Assembly (NCBI RefSeq): GCF_024807845.1
Contig: NZ_JANUEQ010000009.1
Coordinates: 62,001-126,000 of the forward strand
Direction: 5' to 3'
From: Klebsiella sp. BIGb0407
Lineage (GTDB): Bacteria; Pseudomonadota; Gammaproteobacteria; Enterobacterales; Enterobacteriaceae
DNA: 64,000 nt
The notes beneath the pieces are model-generated. The model made no database searches and was not told where the DNA came from. It worked only from the letters and a program-made list of their open reading frames with translations. Of this stretch, positions 31,301 through 39,871 are shown one piece after another (the stretch's first letter is position 1; every line of letters starts with the position of its first letter). A program made the position numbers and the translations under genes.

Positions 31301-33286
31301 TCAGAACAGATCTACCCGTACATCGACGCCAACAGTACGCCCGTTATTGACCTGGGCATAACCGCTAGTCCCGCTCATAAAACCAAAGGTACGGTAGCGG
31401 GTATCAAACAGGTTATCGACATAACCGGCAATATTCACGCGCTCAGTGGCCTGCCAGCCAAGACGTAAATCCGTGGTGCTATAGGTTCCCTGACGCAGAG
31501 CGTTATCGCCATCAAAGTAATGCGGCCCGACAACATTTAAGCCGACGCGTGGCATTAAAGGCCCTATTTCAGTATCGATAATCCCATTGATACTGGTCCC
31601 GGCGTTATAACGAGGAACGAACGGCACGCGTTTATCGGCATAGCTCTCGCTACTGTCGGTAAATTCTGCCCGCACATAAGTGCCATTAATATCCCAGGAC
31701 CAGGCTGGCATAAACTGCCATTTCAGCATCATCTCGACACCGCTGGCATCAGCACTACCCGCATTGCTCAGGGTCTGCATGCCAACCGGGCCAGAGTAGA
31801 GCTGCATATTTCTGGTGTGGGTATGGAACAGAGCCCCCTGCAACTGAATCTCATCGTGCTGATAACGGGAACCAATTTCATAGTTAATCGATTTTTCAGC
31901 TTCATAAGGGGCAGCCTGAGTCCCGCTCGCTGGAAAGTAGCTAAACCCTGCTGGCTTATAGCCCTGAGCCACGCGGGTATAGATACGCCAGTCTTCATTG
32001 AGCAGATAGCTGGCTGACAGTTGTCCCAGTACTTGATCATCACTGTCACTCGACTGCGTGCTGTTATAGCGGGTATTAGCCTTATCGTGTGAGACACGTA
32101 ACCCCGCGCCGAGATCAATACGATCATCAAGGTGCCAGGTTAAATCGCTGTATGCCGCCAGGGTTTCCTGCGCGGTATTGGCCTGAGTTTGCATCACAGG
32201 CATCCCACCCATGCTGTAAGTCAGGTCCAGCTTCTCACGGGTATTCTGGCGATAGAGACCAAACACCATATCGACGCTACGTCCGCCGCCATAAGTCGCC
32301 GCGCGTAGTTCCTGGACATCCTGATTCCAGCGCTCTGGCATATCGGCGATTAAGGTACTGTTCGGGAAGGTACGTTCGTAGTTCTGCTGCTGCCAGGCAC
32401 CAACCAGGCTGAAGACCCAGTTATCGGTGGTGTATTTACCGCTCATTGCCTGGCTGTGGGTGCAGCGTTTTAACTTAGGATCCGGTGAACCGGGTGCAAT
32501 TTCCAGGGTACGACCATCAACCTGATCAAAAGGCAGATAAGTATCCTGGGTGGCACGGGTGCAATCTTCGGTAATCGCCAGGCTGGTTTCCCAGGGCTGG
32601 CCGTCAGGCGCTAAACGCAGGCGAATATTGCCGACATTGGCTTTGGTTCCCCCCAGATTACTGCTGCCGGTGGCCGGGTTAGTCATCGAGCCGTTATCCA
32701 CCTGACGCAGCAAGGTTACGCTGCCGTATAACAAGCCATCCTGTATCGGGCCACTGAGATTAATTTTGCCGTGATAGCCCTCGCGGCTGGTCACACCGCC
32801 CTCAATATAGCCCCTCGGCGTACTGTCTGGTTGCTGGCTAACAATGTTGATAATCCCACCCTGGGCACTTTTACCGTATAGCGTTCCCTGCGGACCGCGC
32901 AGCATCTCAACGCTCGATACGTCAGAAAGCTGTTGTACCGTATAGGTTGCCAGCTGGGGTACGCCATCAACATAGAGGGTGGTGGCCGGGCTATAGAAAT
33001 CCTGGGCTGAGGAGACGCCACGTAATGAAATCGACGGGAATAACAGGCTGCCGTTATTCGCCATATTCAGGCCTGGCAGGACCCGGGTCAGTTTATCAGT
33101 GCTGGTTACGCCCGCATCTTTAAGCTCTGCTTCACTGACTTTGGTGGCAGAGACGTTATTCGCCGAAGCTGAATAGCTGGACTGTTTGCTGGCAGAAACA
33201 ATTATCGTATCTTCCTCGGCGGCAAACGCCGGGGATGAAAGCACAATACCGGTCAGGGCGAGTGGATAAAGTATGGTTATTTTCAT
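31301..33286 (-). CDS. fyuA: TonB-dependent siderophore receptor, FyuA/Psn-like
   Basis: Start taken at ATG 33286, matching the MKxTxLYPLAL start of Yersinia FyuA; 661 residues against 673. A signal peptide ends near AFAAEE, and the TonB box DTIIVSASKQ follows. The plug has LRGVSSAQDFYSPATTLYVDG and LRGPQGTLYGKSAQGGIINIVSQQPDSTPRGYIEGG, nearly identical to FyuA. A 22-strand barrel ends in VGVDVRVDLF with a terminal Phe. Expected role: import of ferric yersiniabactin or a close phenolate siderophore across the outer membrane. A Fur box lies upstream. No siderophore synthesis genes are present. Confidence 0.9.
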   Translation of the reverse strand: MKITILYPLALTGIVLSSPAFAAEEDTIIVSASKQSSYSASANNVSATKVSEAELKDAGVTSTDKLTRVLPGLNMANNGSLLFPSISLRGVSSAQDFYSPATTLYVDGVPQLATYTVQQLSDVSSVEMLRGPQGTLYGKSAQGGIINIVSQQPDSTPRGYIEGGVTSREGYHGKINLSGPIQDGLLYGSVTLLRQVDNGSMTNPATGSSNLGGTKANVGNIRLRLAPDGQPWETSLAITEDCTRATQDTYLPFDQVDGRTLEIAPGSPDPKLKRCTHSQAMSGKYTTDNWVFSLVGAWQQQNYERTFPNSTLIADMPERWNQDVQELRAATYGGGRSVDMVFGLYRQNTREKLDLTYSMGGMPVMQTQANTAQETLAAYSDLTWHLDDRIDLGAGLRVSHDKANTRYNSTQSSDSDDQVLGQLSASYLLNEDWRIYTRVAQGYKPAGFSYFPASGTQAAPYEAEKSINYEIGSRYQHDEIQLQGALFHTHTRNMQLYSGPVGMQTLSNAGSADASGVEMMLKWQFMPAWSWDINGTYVRAEFTDSSESYADKRVPFVPRYNAGTSINGIIDTEIGPLMPRVGLNVVGPHYFDGDNALRQGTYSTTDLRLGWQATERVNIAGYVDNLFDTRYRTFGFMSGTSGYAQVNNGRTVGVDVRVDLF

Positions 33287-33369
33287 TATTAAACCCATGA
33301 AAGACGTGAACAGATGACGGTTTTAATCACACCCAGAAACCGCCATAACACCGAGAATCAAGAAAGTTA

Positions 33370-33388
33370 AATGATAATTGTTTTCATT
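33370..33388 (-). promoter_or_regulatory. Fur box upstream of fyuA
   Basis: AATGATAATTGTTTTCATT matches the 19-bp Fur consensus at most positions and lies about 80 bases upstream of the receptor start. ACCCGTATCGG at 33398-33408, a motif shared with the upstream operon, adjoins it and may be a YbtA site. Confidence 0.75.
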
Positions 33389-33409
33389 TATTGAGCTACC
33401 CGTATCGGT

Positions 33410-34651
33410 TCAATTTCTCCCCGGATCCAGCCTGTTCTCTGGGTGCTCGTCAGGGTTATTCAATGCCTCGTGATAGTCCGCAAAGATACGCCGGCCGAGT
33501 CGTCTGGCAGGCCACAGGCAAATCACCGCAATTGCGGCTAAAACCGCAAGCGTAGTGTGATAGTTGGTGTGATAGGCAAACTGCAATGCCGCCAGCGAGA
33601 CTATCATTGCCACAGCGGCATCGGTGGACTGAAACAGGGCATAATCAGAGGCGGGTTGATGAGGACGCACTAAGCCCATCAGCACATTGTAGAGGGTGAC
33701 AAAACCGATAGCGCCCGCAAGGTTAACCACGCCAAATAATACTATCCAGGCGGTTAATGACCACCATGAGTAACCTGTCGCCAGCACGATTGCCAGCAGG
33801 GCATGGGTGACCATCACGGGGAGCAGGCAGCGTACTGCCCCGAAACGGCGGATCAGATAGGTCGCCAGCATAATTCCGGCCATACTGACGAAGGTACTGT
33901 AGAGGGTCATAATCAGCCCCAGCTCGCTCAGGCTGAGCTTTTGATCTATCAGCATTACCGTCTGCAATGCCATCATGCCGCGCATCGCCAGATAGAAAAT
34001 GGCGGTAAAGGCCAGCACTGGCCAGAGCGTTTTCACTGTCATCCAGTTCAGGGCCGGGCGCTTAGCTACAGTATCTGCAAGCCCGAGCGAAGGTCGGGTA
34101 AAACAGAGCGGCGGGATAAGCATCAGCAGTGAAAGAAGCGCCAGGGCGATAAAACCACTGCGCCACCCTGCCCACTCGGTGATGCTCAGAAAGGCAAAAG
34201 AACCGAACAGGATACCAAGATAGCTACCTCCCACCTGCGCCATATTCGCCAGCGGGCGGCCAGAAGCGGTGGTGGTACAAATCGTAATTCCATCGGCATA
34301 GATATCGTGGCTCGCGGAGAGCATCACCAGTAACATCAGCATCAGGATCATCGCTACCAGCGACCCTTCAGGGGAAAGCATACCGGTGACCACCAGCATT
34401 ACAGCCATCGCCAGCTGTAACAATACCAGGCTGCCTAAATAGGGATTACCCCGCAGTGGAATCGCATGACGCTCCCCCCAGGGAGCCCAGAGAAATTTAG
34501 CTATCCACGGCAAGAAACTGAGTGACAGCCAGCTTAACTGCGCCAGGTCTAAACCCGCATGGCGGAAATAACCGGCGACGCCCTGCATCACCAGGGCGGT
34601 GATCATTCCCTGATGAAGATAAAAACACCAGTAGGGTAAGTAGTGCTTCAT
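33410..34651 (-). CDS. ybtX: MFS transporter, YbtX-like
   Basis: A 413-residue protein with about 12 membrane helices, first helix region LPYWCFYLHQGMITALVMQGV. Size and neighbours (FyuA-like receptor, YbtA-like regulator, YbtPQ-like ABC proteins) match YbtX of the Yersinia high-pathogenicity island, an MFS protein of the iron locus linked to zinc uptake in Yersinia. Its start overlaps the stop of the preceding small gene by four bases (ATGA), so the two are translationally coupled. The 3' end carries a sequence repeat also found near 35131. Confidence 0.82.
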   Translation of the reverse strand: MKHYLPYWCFYLHQGMITALVMQGVAGYFRHAGLDLAQLSWLSLSFLPWIAKFLWAPWGERHAIPLRGNPYLGSLVLLQLAMAVMLVVTGMLSPEGSLVAMILMLMLLVMLSASHDIYADGITICTTTASGRPLANMAQVGGSYLGILFGSFAFLSITEWAGWRSGFIALALLSLLMLIPPLCFTRPSLGLADTVAKRPALNWMTVKTLWPVLAFTAIFYLAMRGMMALQTVMLIDQKLSLSELGLIMTLYSTFVSMAGIMLATYLIRRFGAVRCLLPVMVTHALLAIVLATGYSWWSLTAWIVLFGVVNLAGAIGFVTLYNVLMGLVRPHQPASDYALFQSTDAAVAMIVSLAALQFAYHTNYHTTLAVLAAIAVICLWPARRLGRRIFADYHEALNNPDEHPENRLDPGRN

Positions 34652-35070
34652 GATGGTGGGTTATCCAGCAATCTTGCAGCCAAAGCATGGGCTTCCGCTC
34701 TCGTCGCGACCACAAAATAGCCATAAGGGGACTGCCCTGACTGGGCCAGATTCTGCGCCCATTGCTGATATTTCTCCCGGCGGGCATCATCCGCTTCAAT
34801 ACGGATCGCCCCTGCGCAATAGCGCTGTTGCAGGCTCACATTATCGCGTGTCCACTGCAGATAGCGGTTCATAAAAACCGGTGAATGATGCGGTAAATCA
34901 GACCCGGTCATATACAGCACAAAGCGCTGCGCTCTGGCGTAGAGCTCTGCTATTTGTGCCATATAACTTTCAGCTTGAGTATCCGGGATCTGCTCTGGCA
35001 TCGATAATCGCACCTCAGGCCAGGCCTGAGTATCGATAAATTGAAGTACCGGGGTATAAGACTCAGACAT
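34648..35070 (-). CDS. Unknown 140-residue protein co-transcribed with ybtX
   Basis: I do not recognise this protein. It has 140 residues, no signal peptide and no membrane segment. A hydrophobic beta-type stretch (RFVLYMTGSDLP, about 47-58) and a helical C-terminal half rich in Ala, Gln and Glu suggest a small alpha/beta soluble protein. AAGGAAA precedes the start. A strong Fur box lies just upstream and ybtX overlaps its end, so it belongs to the iron-starvation response. It is absent from the classical Yersinia ybt gene order (ybtS-ybtX-ybtQ-ybtP-ybtA). Confidence 0.75.
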   Translation of the reverse strand: MSESYTPVLQFIDTQAWPEVRLSMPEQIPDTQAESYMAQIAELYARAQRFVLYMTGSDLPHHSPVFMNRYLQWTRDNVSLQQRYCAGAIRIEADDARREKYQQWAQNLAQSGQSPYGYFVVATRAEAHALAARLLDNPPS

Positions 35071-35095
35071 GGTATTTCCTTCACTAGCAAATAAA

Positions 35096-35114
35096 GGAAA
35101 TGATAATCATTCAC
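35096..35114 (-). promoter_or_regulatory. Fur box upstream of the orf140-ybtX operon
   Basis: GAAATGATAATCATTCACC contains the perfect core palindrome AATGATAATCATT (35099-35111), the strongest Fur match in the window. It lies 26 bases upstream of the start of the 140-residue protein. Confidence 0.85.
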
Positions 35115-35125
35115 CGTTATCTTAC

Positions 35126-35158
35126 AACCCGGATCCAGTCTGTTTATACCCGTATCGG
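35126..35158. promoter_or_regulatory. Candidate YbtA-type binding elements
   Basis: AACCCGGATCC (35126-35136) and ACCCGTATCGG (35148-35158) lie between the Fur box and the ybtA stop. The first recurs inverted at 36164-36174, upstream of ybtP. The second recurs at 33398-33408, upstream of fyuA. Shared elements at three promoters fit a common AraC-type activator. Confidence 0.45.
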
Positions 35159-35159
35159 G

Positions 35160-36128
35160 CTAAATATGCAGCCGTTTAAACGCCGAAGGCGTCACGCCGA
35201 ATTGCTTCTGAAATGCAGCGCTAAAATGGCTGGCATTGGTGTAACCCAAATCGGCTGCCACCACCATTACCGGCGCTCCGGTGGCAAACAGTCGGCGTCT
35301 TGCCTCATGCATACGCTCGCTTTGAAACAGACCATAAATACTGTTATCAAACAGCTGTCGGAAGCCACGTTTTAGCTTCAGCACGCTTAATCCGCTCTCT
35401 CTGGAGAGCATGGCTATTGTGGGAGCTTGTGACAGGTCGGCCAGCAGCAGGTCTTTGGCACGCTGTAGTTTCTTCCTGTCCGCCAGGTTCAGCGTTTCCG
35501 TTATAGCAGGAGTCCCATCCTGCCCGGCCAGCGCCAGGCTCACCATAACCATACTCTGGCCTAATAACCATAATGGCATATGACGCCCTTCACTGGCGGT
35601 GGGAGTCTGTACCAGGCCCGCGAGGGCATGGCTTAATACCTGTGCCGTGGCGCGCATTTCGGCATTACATTCGCAGCCCGTATACAGCCGACCAGTGTCC
35701 AGCTGTTGTTGCAGTTTACCCGACAGTTCAGGTACCCAGCCTGCCAGCCGTTCAGGGCTTAGCGATATCGTGACGCTCTCAAACTCCCCCGCATAAGAGG
35801 AGGTTCCCTGGCAGTCAGGGGTAAAGTTGATACACCCAGCTCCCTGTTTCAGCTCATGTTCCCGTTCGTTATAGCCTTTTAACTTGAACTGAGAATCACC
35901 CTGCAATGAACAGGAAAAGTTGATTCGCCCCCAGTCATCACGCAAATGCATCGTCGTTGGCTGTCGGAACTGCCCACGCCATACCAGCACATCGAGACCT
36001 TCCTGTAACGTCGCGCGCATCAGGCTACAGTCAGCATCGCTGCTCAGCTGTGCGCGATGAAACTCAGTAATCAGATTGGAAATACTGACTTCAGGGGAAG
36101 TGATGGATTTTTCTGGCGAGACGTTCAA
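35160..36128 (-). CDS. ybtA: AraC-family regulator, YbtA-like
   Basis: A 322-residue protein, like Yersinia YbtA (319). The N-terminal half has the ligand-binding region including DVLVWRGQFRQPTTMHLRDDWGRINF, close to YbtA. The C-terminal 100 residues carry two helix-turn-helix motifs (LSRESGLSVLKLKRGFRQLF and VAADLGYTNASHFSAAFQKQFG). In Yersinia, YbtA with yersiniabactin activates the receptor and transport genes. It is divergent from ybtP, with a Fur box between them. Confidence 0.88.
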   Translation of the reverse strand: MNVSPEKSITSPEVSISNLITEFHRAQLSSDADCSLMRATLQEGLDVLVWRGQFRQPTTMHLRDDWGRINFSCSLQGDSQFKLKGYNEREHELKQGAGCINFTPDCQGTSSYAGEFESVTISLSPERLAGWVPELSGKLQQQLDTGRLYTGCECNAEMRATAQVLSHALAGLVQTPTASEGRHMPLWLLGQSMVMVSLALAGQDGTPAITETLNLADRKKLQRAKDLLLADLSQAPTIAMLSRESGLSVLKLKRGFRQLFDNSIYGLFQSERMHEARRRLFATGAPVMVVAADLGYTNASHFSAAFQKQFGVTPSAFKRLHI

Positions 36129-36151
36129 TGGGCTGACTCCTGATGATGACA

Positions 36152-36224
36152 GAAACCCGAAACGGATCCGGGTTGAAATCGGCTCAAATGGGGTAGAGCG
36201 TCAATTGAGAATAGTTATTATTAC
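36152..36224. promoter_or_regulatory. ybtA-ybtP divergent control region with Fur box
   Basis: TGAGAATAGTTATTATTAC at 36206-36224 is a moderate Fur-box match. GGATCCGGGTT at 36164-36174 is the inverse of an element at 35126-35136, and CCCGAAACGG precedes it. Both ybtA (minus) and ybtP (plus) start from this region. Confidence 0.55.
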
Positions 36225-36296
36225 CGACTTTGCCAGTGCCGTCGAGCTGAATTAAACCCCACTAAAATGACGGTCAGGAAGGAGAACCGACCCCTT

Positions 36297-38072
36297 ATGC
36301 CTCAATCTGCAACGCCTGAAAATCGCTCCTGGCACATTATGTATCCGGTTCGCGGACAGGTGCGAATAGCGATGTGTCTTTCCGGATTATCGGTCATCGC
36401 CGGTATTGCCTTTTTACTGGCACTGGCCTGGAGTTTGCACGCTTTAAGCCTGAACCCCACCGCCTGGCCTGTCGTTCCGATAAGCACGGCGATTCTCTGC
36501 CTGTGCCTGAGTTATCTGTTACGTTTACAGGCGTTTAATCAGTCGCACTACGCGGCATTTCGCCTGGAAAACCAGATCCGCAGCCAGCTGGCTGAAAAGT
36601 TGGCGCAAATTCCGTTAAACGAAGTCCAGCGCCTGGGGGCAGGCCCGCTCACGAAAATTATCCAGGACGATGTTAAGTCGCTGCATTTATTCGTCGCCGA
36701 CAGCACCCCGCTGTATGCCCGCGCTTTTGTCGCCCCCCTGTGCAGTGGGGTGCTGTTATTCTGGCTGGACTGGCGTCTGGCGATCGTCGCCTTACTGGTA
36801 CTGGTCATCGGTGCGGTGGTTTTAATGCTGGCGATGCGTAACGGTGGTGAGATGAACCAGCGTTATAACGAGGCGCGGGAACAGGTGAGCAGCGCAGTGA
36901 TTGAATTTGTGCAAGCCATGCCTGTGGTACGAACTTTCGATACCGGCGCCACGACCTTTAGCCGTTATCAGCAGGCGCTGGAAAACTATCATCAGGTGCT
37001 GACCCGCTGGTATCAGCAGGCCGGATTTTCAGCCCGTTTCTCGTTCGCTATTTTAAACCCTCTGCCGACGCTGCTGGCGTTGTGCTGGGCGATATATATT
37101 TTTAGCACCAGCGGCGAATTCAATTTCAGCCTATGGCTGGCCGTGTTGTTGCTCGGTAATGGCATGGCTGAAGCCATTATGCCGATGATGGCGCTCAATC
37201 ATATGGTGAGTAAAACCCGGCTGAGCATTGCCCGTATTCAGGATGTCTTGAGCCTGGATCCCCTTCCGGAAACGCAGACGGATAACTCACCTCGTGATGC
37301 CAGCCTGACCTTTGAAGAGGTCAGTTTCTGTTATTCATCCGATACTGAGGCCAGGGCACTGGACGATGTCAGCTTTCAGGTACCTGCCGGGTCATTTACT
37401 GCGCTGGTGGGTTCATCGGGGGCCGGAAAATCCACAGTAGCTCGATTGATCCCACGTTTTCAGGATGTCACCTCAGGGCAAATTTTACTGGGTGGTGTGG
37501 ATATCCGCGAGATGAAAACCACCACGCTAATGCAGCAGGTCTCTTTTGTATTTCAGGACGCCTTTCTGTTTGCCGACACCATCGCCAATAATATCCGCCT
37601 TGGGCTCCCGGAAAAAAGCCTCGATGAGGTTATCGCTGTGGCAAAAATAGCCCAGGCACATGACTTTATTATGGCTCTTCCTCAGGGTTACGACACGCCT
37701 GCTGGTGAGCGTGGGCTATTCCTTTCCGGTGGTCAGCGTCAGCGTATTGCGATTGCCCGCGCCCTGCTGCATAACCGACCGATCCTGGTGCTGGATGAAC
37801 CCACGGCGTTTGCTGATGCCGAAAACGAAGCCGCTTTACTCACCGCCCTGGCCAGCCTGATGAAAAACAAAACCGTAATTATGGTCGCTCATCGCCTCTC
37901 AACCATCCGCCATGCCGACCAGATTCTGGTTTTTGATAACGGCAAACTCAGCGAGAGCGGGCGTCATGACGACCTACTGGCGGCACGAGGGCGTTATAGC
38001 GAGCTATGGCAACATTATCAGCAGGCTCAGCGCTGGTCAGTAGGCAGTGAACCGAAAGAGGCCGTTTTATGA
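36297..38072 (+). CDS. ybtP: Iron-siderophore ABC transporter, fused permease-ATPase, YbtP-like
   Basis: Start taken at ATG 36297, which follows AGGAAGGAG; ATG 36267 in frame has no such site and would add 10 residues. The 591-residue protein has an N-terminal six-helix exporter-type membrane domain (to about 310). The ATPase follows, with Walker A GSSGAGKST, Q-loop FVFQDAF, signature LSGGQRQR and Walker B ILVLDEPTAFAD. YbtP and YbtQ are unusual in importing ferric yersiniabactin although built like exporters. It is first in a two-gene operon, divergent from ybtA. Confidence 0.87.
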   Translation: MPQSATPENRSWHIMYPVRGQVRIAMCLSGLSVIAGIAFLLALAWSLHALSLNPTAWPVVPISTAILCLCLSYLLRLQAFNQSHYAAFRLENQIRSQLAEKLAQIPLNEVQRLGAGPLTKIIQDDVKSLHLFVADSTPLYARAFVAPLCSGVLLFWLDWRLAIVALLVLVIGAVVLMLAMRNGGEMNQRYNEAREQVSSAVIEFVQAMPVVRTFDTGATTFSRYQQALENYHQVLTRWYQQAGFSARFSFAILNPLPTLLALCWAIYIFSTSGEFNFSLWLAVLLLGNGMAEAIMPMMALNHMVSKTRLSIARIQDVLSLDPLPETQTDNSPRDASLTFEEVSFCYSSDTEARALDDVSFQVPAGSFTALVGSSGAGKSTVARLIPRFQDVTSGQILLGGVDIREMKTTTLMQQVSFVFQDAFLFADTIANNIRLGLPEKSLDEVIAVAKIAQAHDFIMALPQGYDTPAGERGLFLSGGQRQRIAIARALLHNRPILVLDEPTAFADAENEAALLTALASLMKNKTVIMVAHRLSTIRHADQILVFDNGKLSESGRHDDLLAARGRYSELWQHYQQAQRWSVGSEPKEAVL

Positions 38073-39871
38073 ATAGAATCCGCACGCTTATTGTCAAGCC
38101 AGTGACTGCTTTCTGTTTCAGCTGGCGTCAGCTGGAACGCGCCACAGGTTCACAGGCCGGGGTTTTTCGCCGCTGCTGTTTAAGCCTGCTGGCTGCGGCG
38201 ATAACTCAGGGGCTGGCACTGGCTTGCCTGTTCCCGGTGATTAATGCCTTTTCACGCCCTCTCAATAGCGATGCTCTGCTCTGGCTGGCGGTGATGACAA
38301 TACTGAGCGTACTCACCCTGGCGTTACGCTGGTATGGCCAGGGCTTTGAGTACCGCGGGCAGCTTGCCACCGCCACCCATGAGCTGCGAATGCGGCTGGG
38401 AGAACAGCTGCGCCGTATGCCATTAACCACTCTGCAATCGACCCGCACCGGGGAGATCAACGCTTTGTTACTTAGCAGTGTGGATGAAAATCTGAATTAT
38501 ATGCTGGCGATTATCAACCAGCTGTTGCTGGCTATCATTACCCCGCTGGTGGTTACCCTGGTGATGCTCTGGCTACAGTGGCAGCTTGGGCTTAGCCTGC
38601 TGTTACTGTTTCCGCTGATTGCTCTGCTCTATCACTGGCGACGCCCGGTATTTGCCCGCACCATGCAACAGCTGGCAGAGGCTAATCAGCAAACCAGCGC
38701 CAGTATTGTTGAATATGTGCAGGGGCTGGCAGTGCTCAGAACCCACTGCCCGCAAACGGAAAGTACGGCAGCTTTACGCCAGCAATTCGCGCGCTTAGAG
38801 CAAATACAAACCGCCTCTCATCATAAGGGGTCCAGACCTTCAACGATTATTGCAAGCGTGGTGGAACTGGGTCTTCAGGCAGTATTAGTCTTAGGAGTCG
38901 GTGGCGTGGTATCGGGTAGCTGGGATATCCCCGTTATAGCCGCGATGATGGTGATTGTGGTGCGTTTTTCCGAGCCGCTGGCAACCTTTGTTAGCTATAC
39001 CGCGGTGCTGGAGCTGATTAATTCCGCTTTACGCCGTATCGATGAGTTACTGGCTGTCCAGCCACTTACCATCGAACAACCGCATCAAATCCCCAGCCAG
39101 TTTGAGATAACTTTTGAGCGGGTCAGTTTTCGTTACGCGGACCAGGCTGAAGCGGTGCTGGAACAGGCTGATATTCTGATCCCCGAACGGGGAATGACTG
39201 CCCTGGTCGGGCCGTCAGGTTCAGGAAAAACGACGGTCACCCGACTGCTAATGCGCCATGCGGATCCGCAGCAAGGTCGCGTGCTGATAGGCGGAGTTGA
39301 TATTCGCCATATACCCACCGCAGAGCTGAATAAGCTGATTTCAGTGGTGTTTCAAGAAGTCTGGTTATTCGACGATACGGTACTGGCCAATATTCGCATG
39401 GCAAAGCCCAATGCCCGCGATGAAGAGATAGAACAAGCCGCCGCGGCCGCACAATGCCTGGCGTTTATTCAGGCGCTTCCCCAGGGCTGGCATACGCCAT
39501 TAGGGGAACTGGGCAGCCGGCTTTCAGGGGGGGAACGCCAGCGTCTGTCGATTGCCCGCGCCTTATTAAAAAATGCGCCGATCGTGATCCTCGATGAACC
39601 GACCGCCGCCCTGGATACCGAAAGCGAACGGGCGGTACAGCGGGCAATCGACAGCCTGGTGAAGAACAAAACGGTTATCGTGATTGCCCATCGTCTGTCG
39701 ACAATTGTCGGTGCAGAGCAGATTCTGGTGCTGGAACAAGGCGCGATATCGCAACAGGGAACCCATCCGCAGTTACTGGCGGTTGAAGGTCGCTATCGTT
39801 CACTCTGGACAGCTCACCTTGAAACTTTTGATTCGTCAGCGAGCGAAAAGCACCAGAATTGTGCAATTTAA
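38069..39871 (+). CDS. ybtQ: Iron-siderophore ABC transporter, fused permease-ATPase, YbtQ-like
   Basis: A 600-residue partner of the preceding protein, with a four-base ATGA overlap. The membrane domain contains LRWYGQGFEYRGQLATATHELRMRLGEQLRR and SVDENLNYML, very close to Yersinia YbtQ. The ATPase has Walker A GPSGSGKTT, signature LSGGERQR and Walker B IVILDEPTAALD. The two would form a heterodimer at the inner membrane. The stop overlaps the convergent LysR stop by four bases, which marks the end of the iron island. Confidence 0.9.
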   Translation: MNRIRTLIVKPVTAFCFSWRQLERATGSQAGVFRRCCLSLLAAAITQGLALACLFPVINAFSRPLNSDALLWLAVMTILSVLTLALRWYGQGFEYRGQLATATHELRMRLGEQLRRMPLTTLQSTRTGEINALLLSSVDENLNYMLAIINQLLLAIITPLVVTLVMLWLQWQLGLSLLLLFPLIALLYHWRRPVFARTMQQLAEANQQTSASIVEYVQGLAVLRTHCPQTESTAALRQQFARLEQIQTASHHKGSRPSTIIASVVELGLQAVLVLGVGGVVSGSWDIPVIAAMMVIVVRFSEPLATFVSYTAVLELINSALRRIDELLAVQPLTIEQPHQIPSQFEITFERVSFRYADQAEAVLEQADILIPERGMTALVGPSGSGKTTVTRLLMRHADPQQGRVLIGGVDIRHIPTAELNKLISVVFQEVWLFDDTVLANIRMAKPNARDEEIEQAAAAAQCLAFIQALPQGWHTPLGELGSRLSGGERQRLSIARALLKNAPIVILDEPTAALDTESERAVQRAIDSLVKNKTVIVIAHRLSTIVGAEQILVLEQGAISQQGTHPQLLAVEGRYRSLWTAHLETFDSSASEKHQNCAI

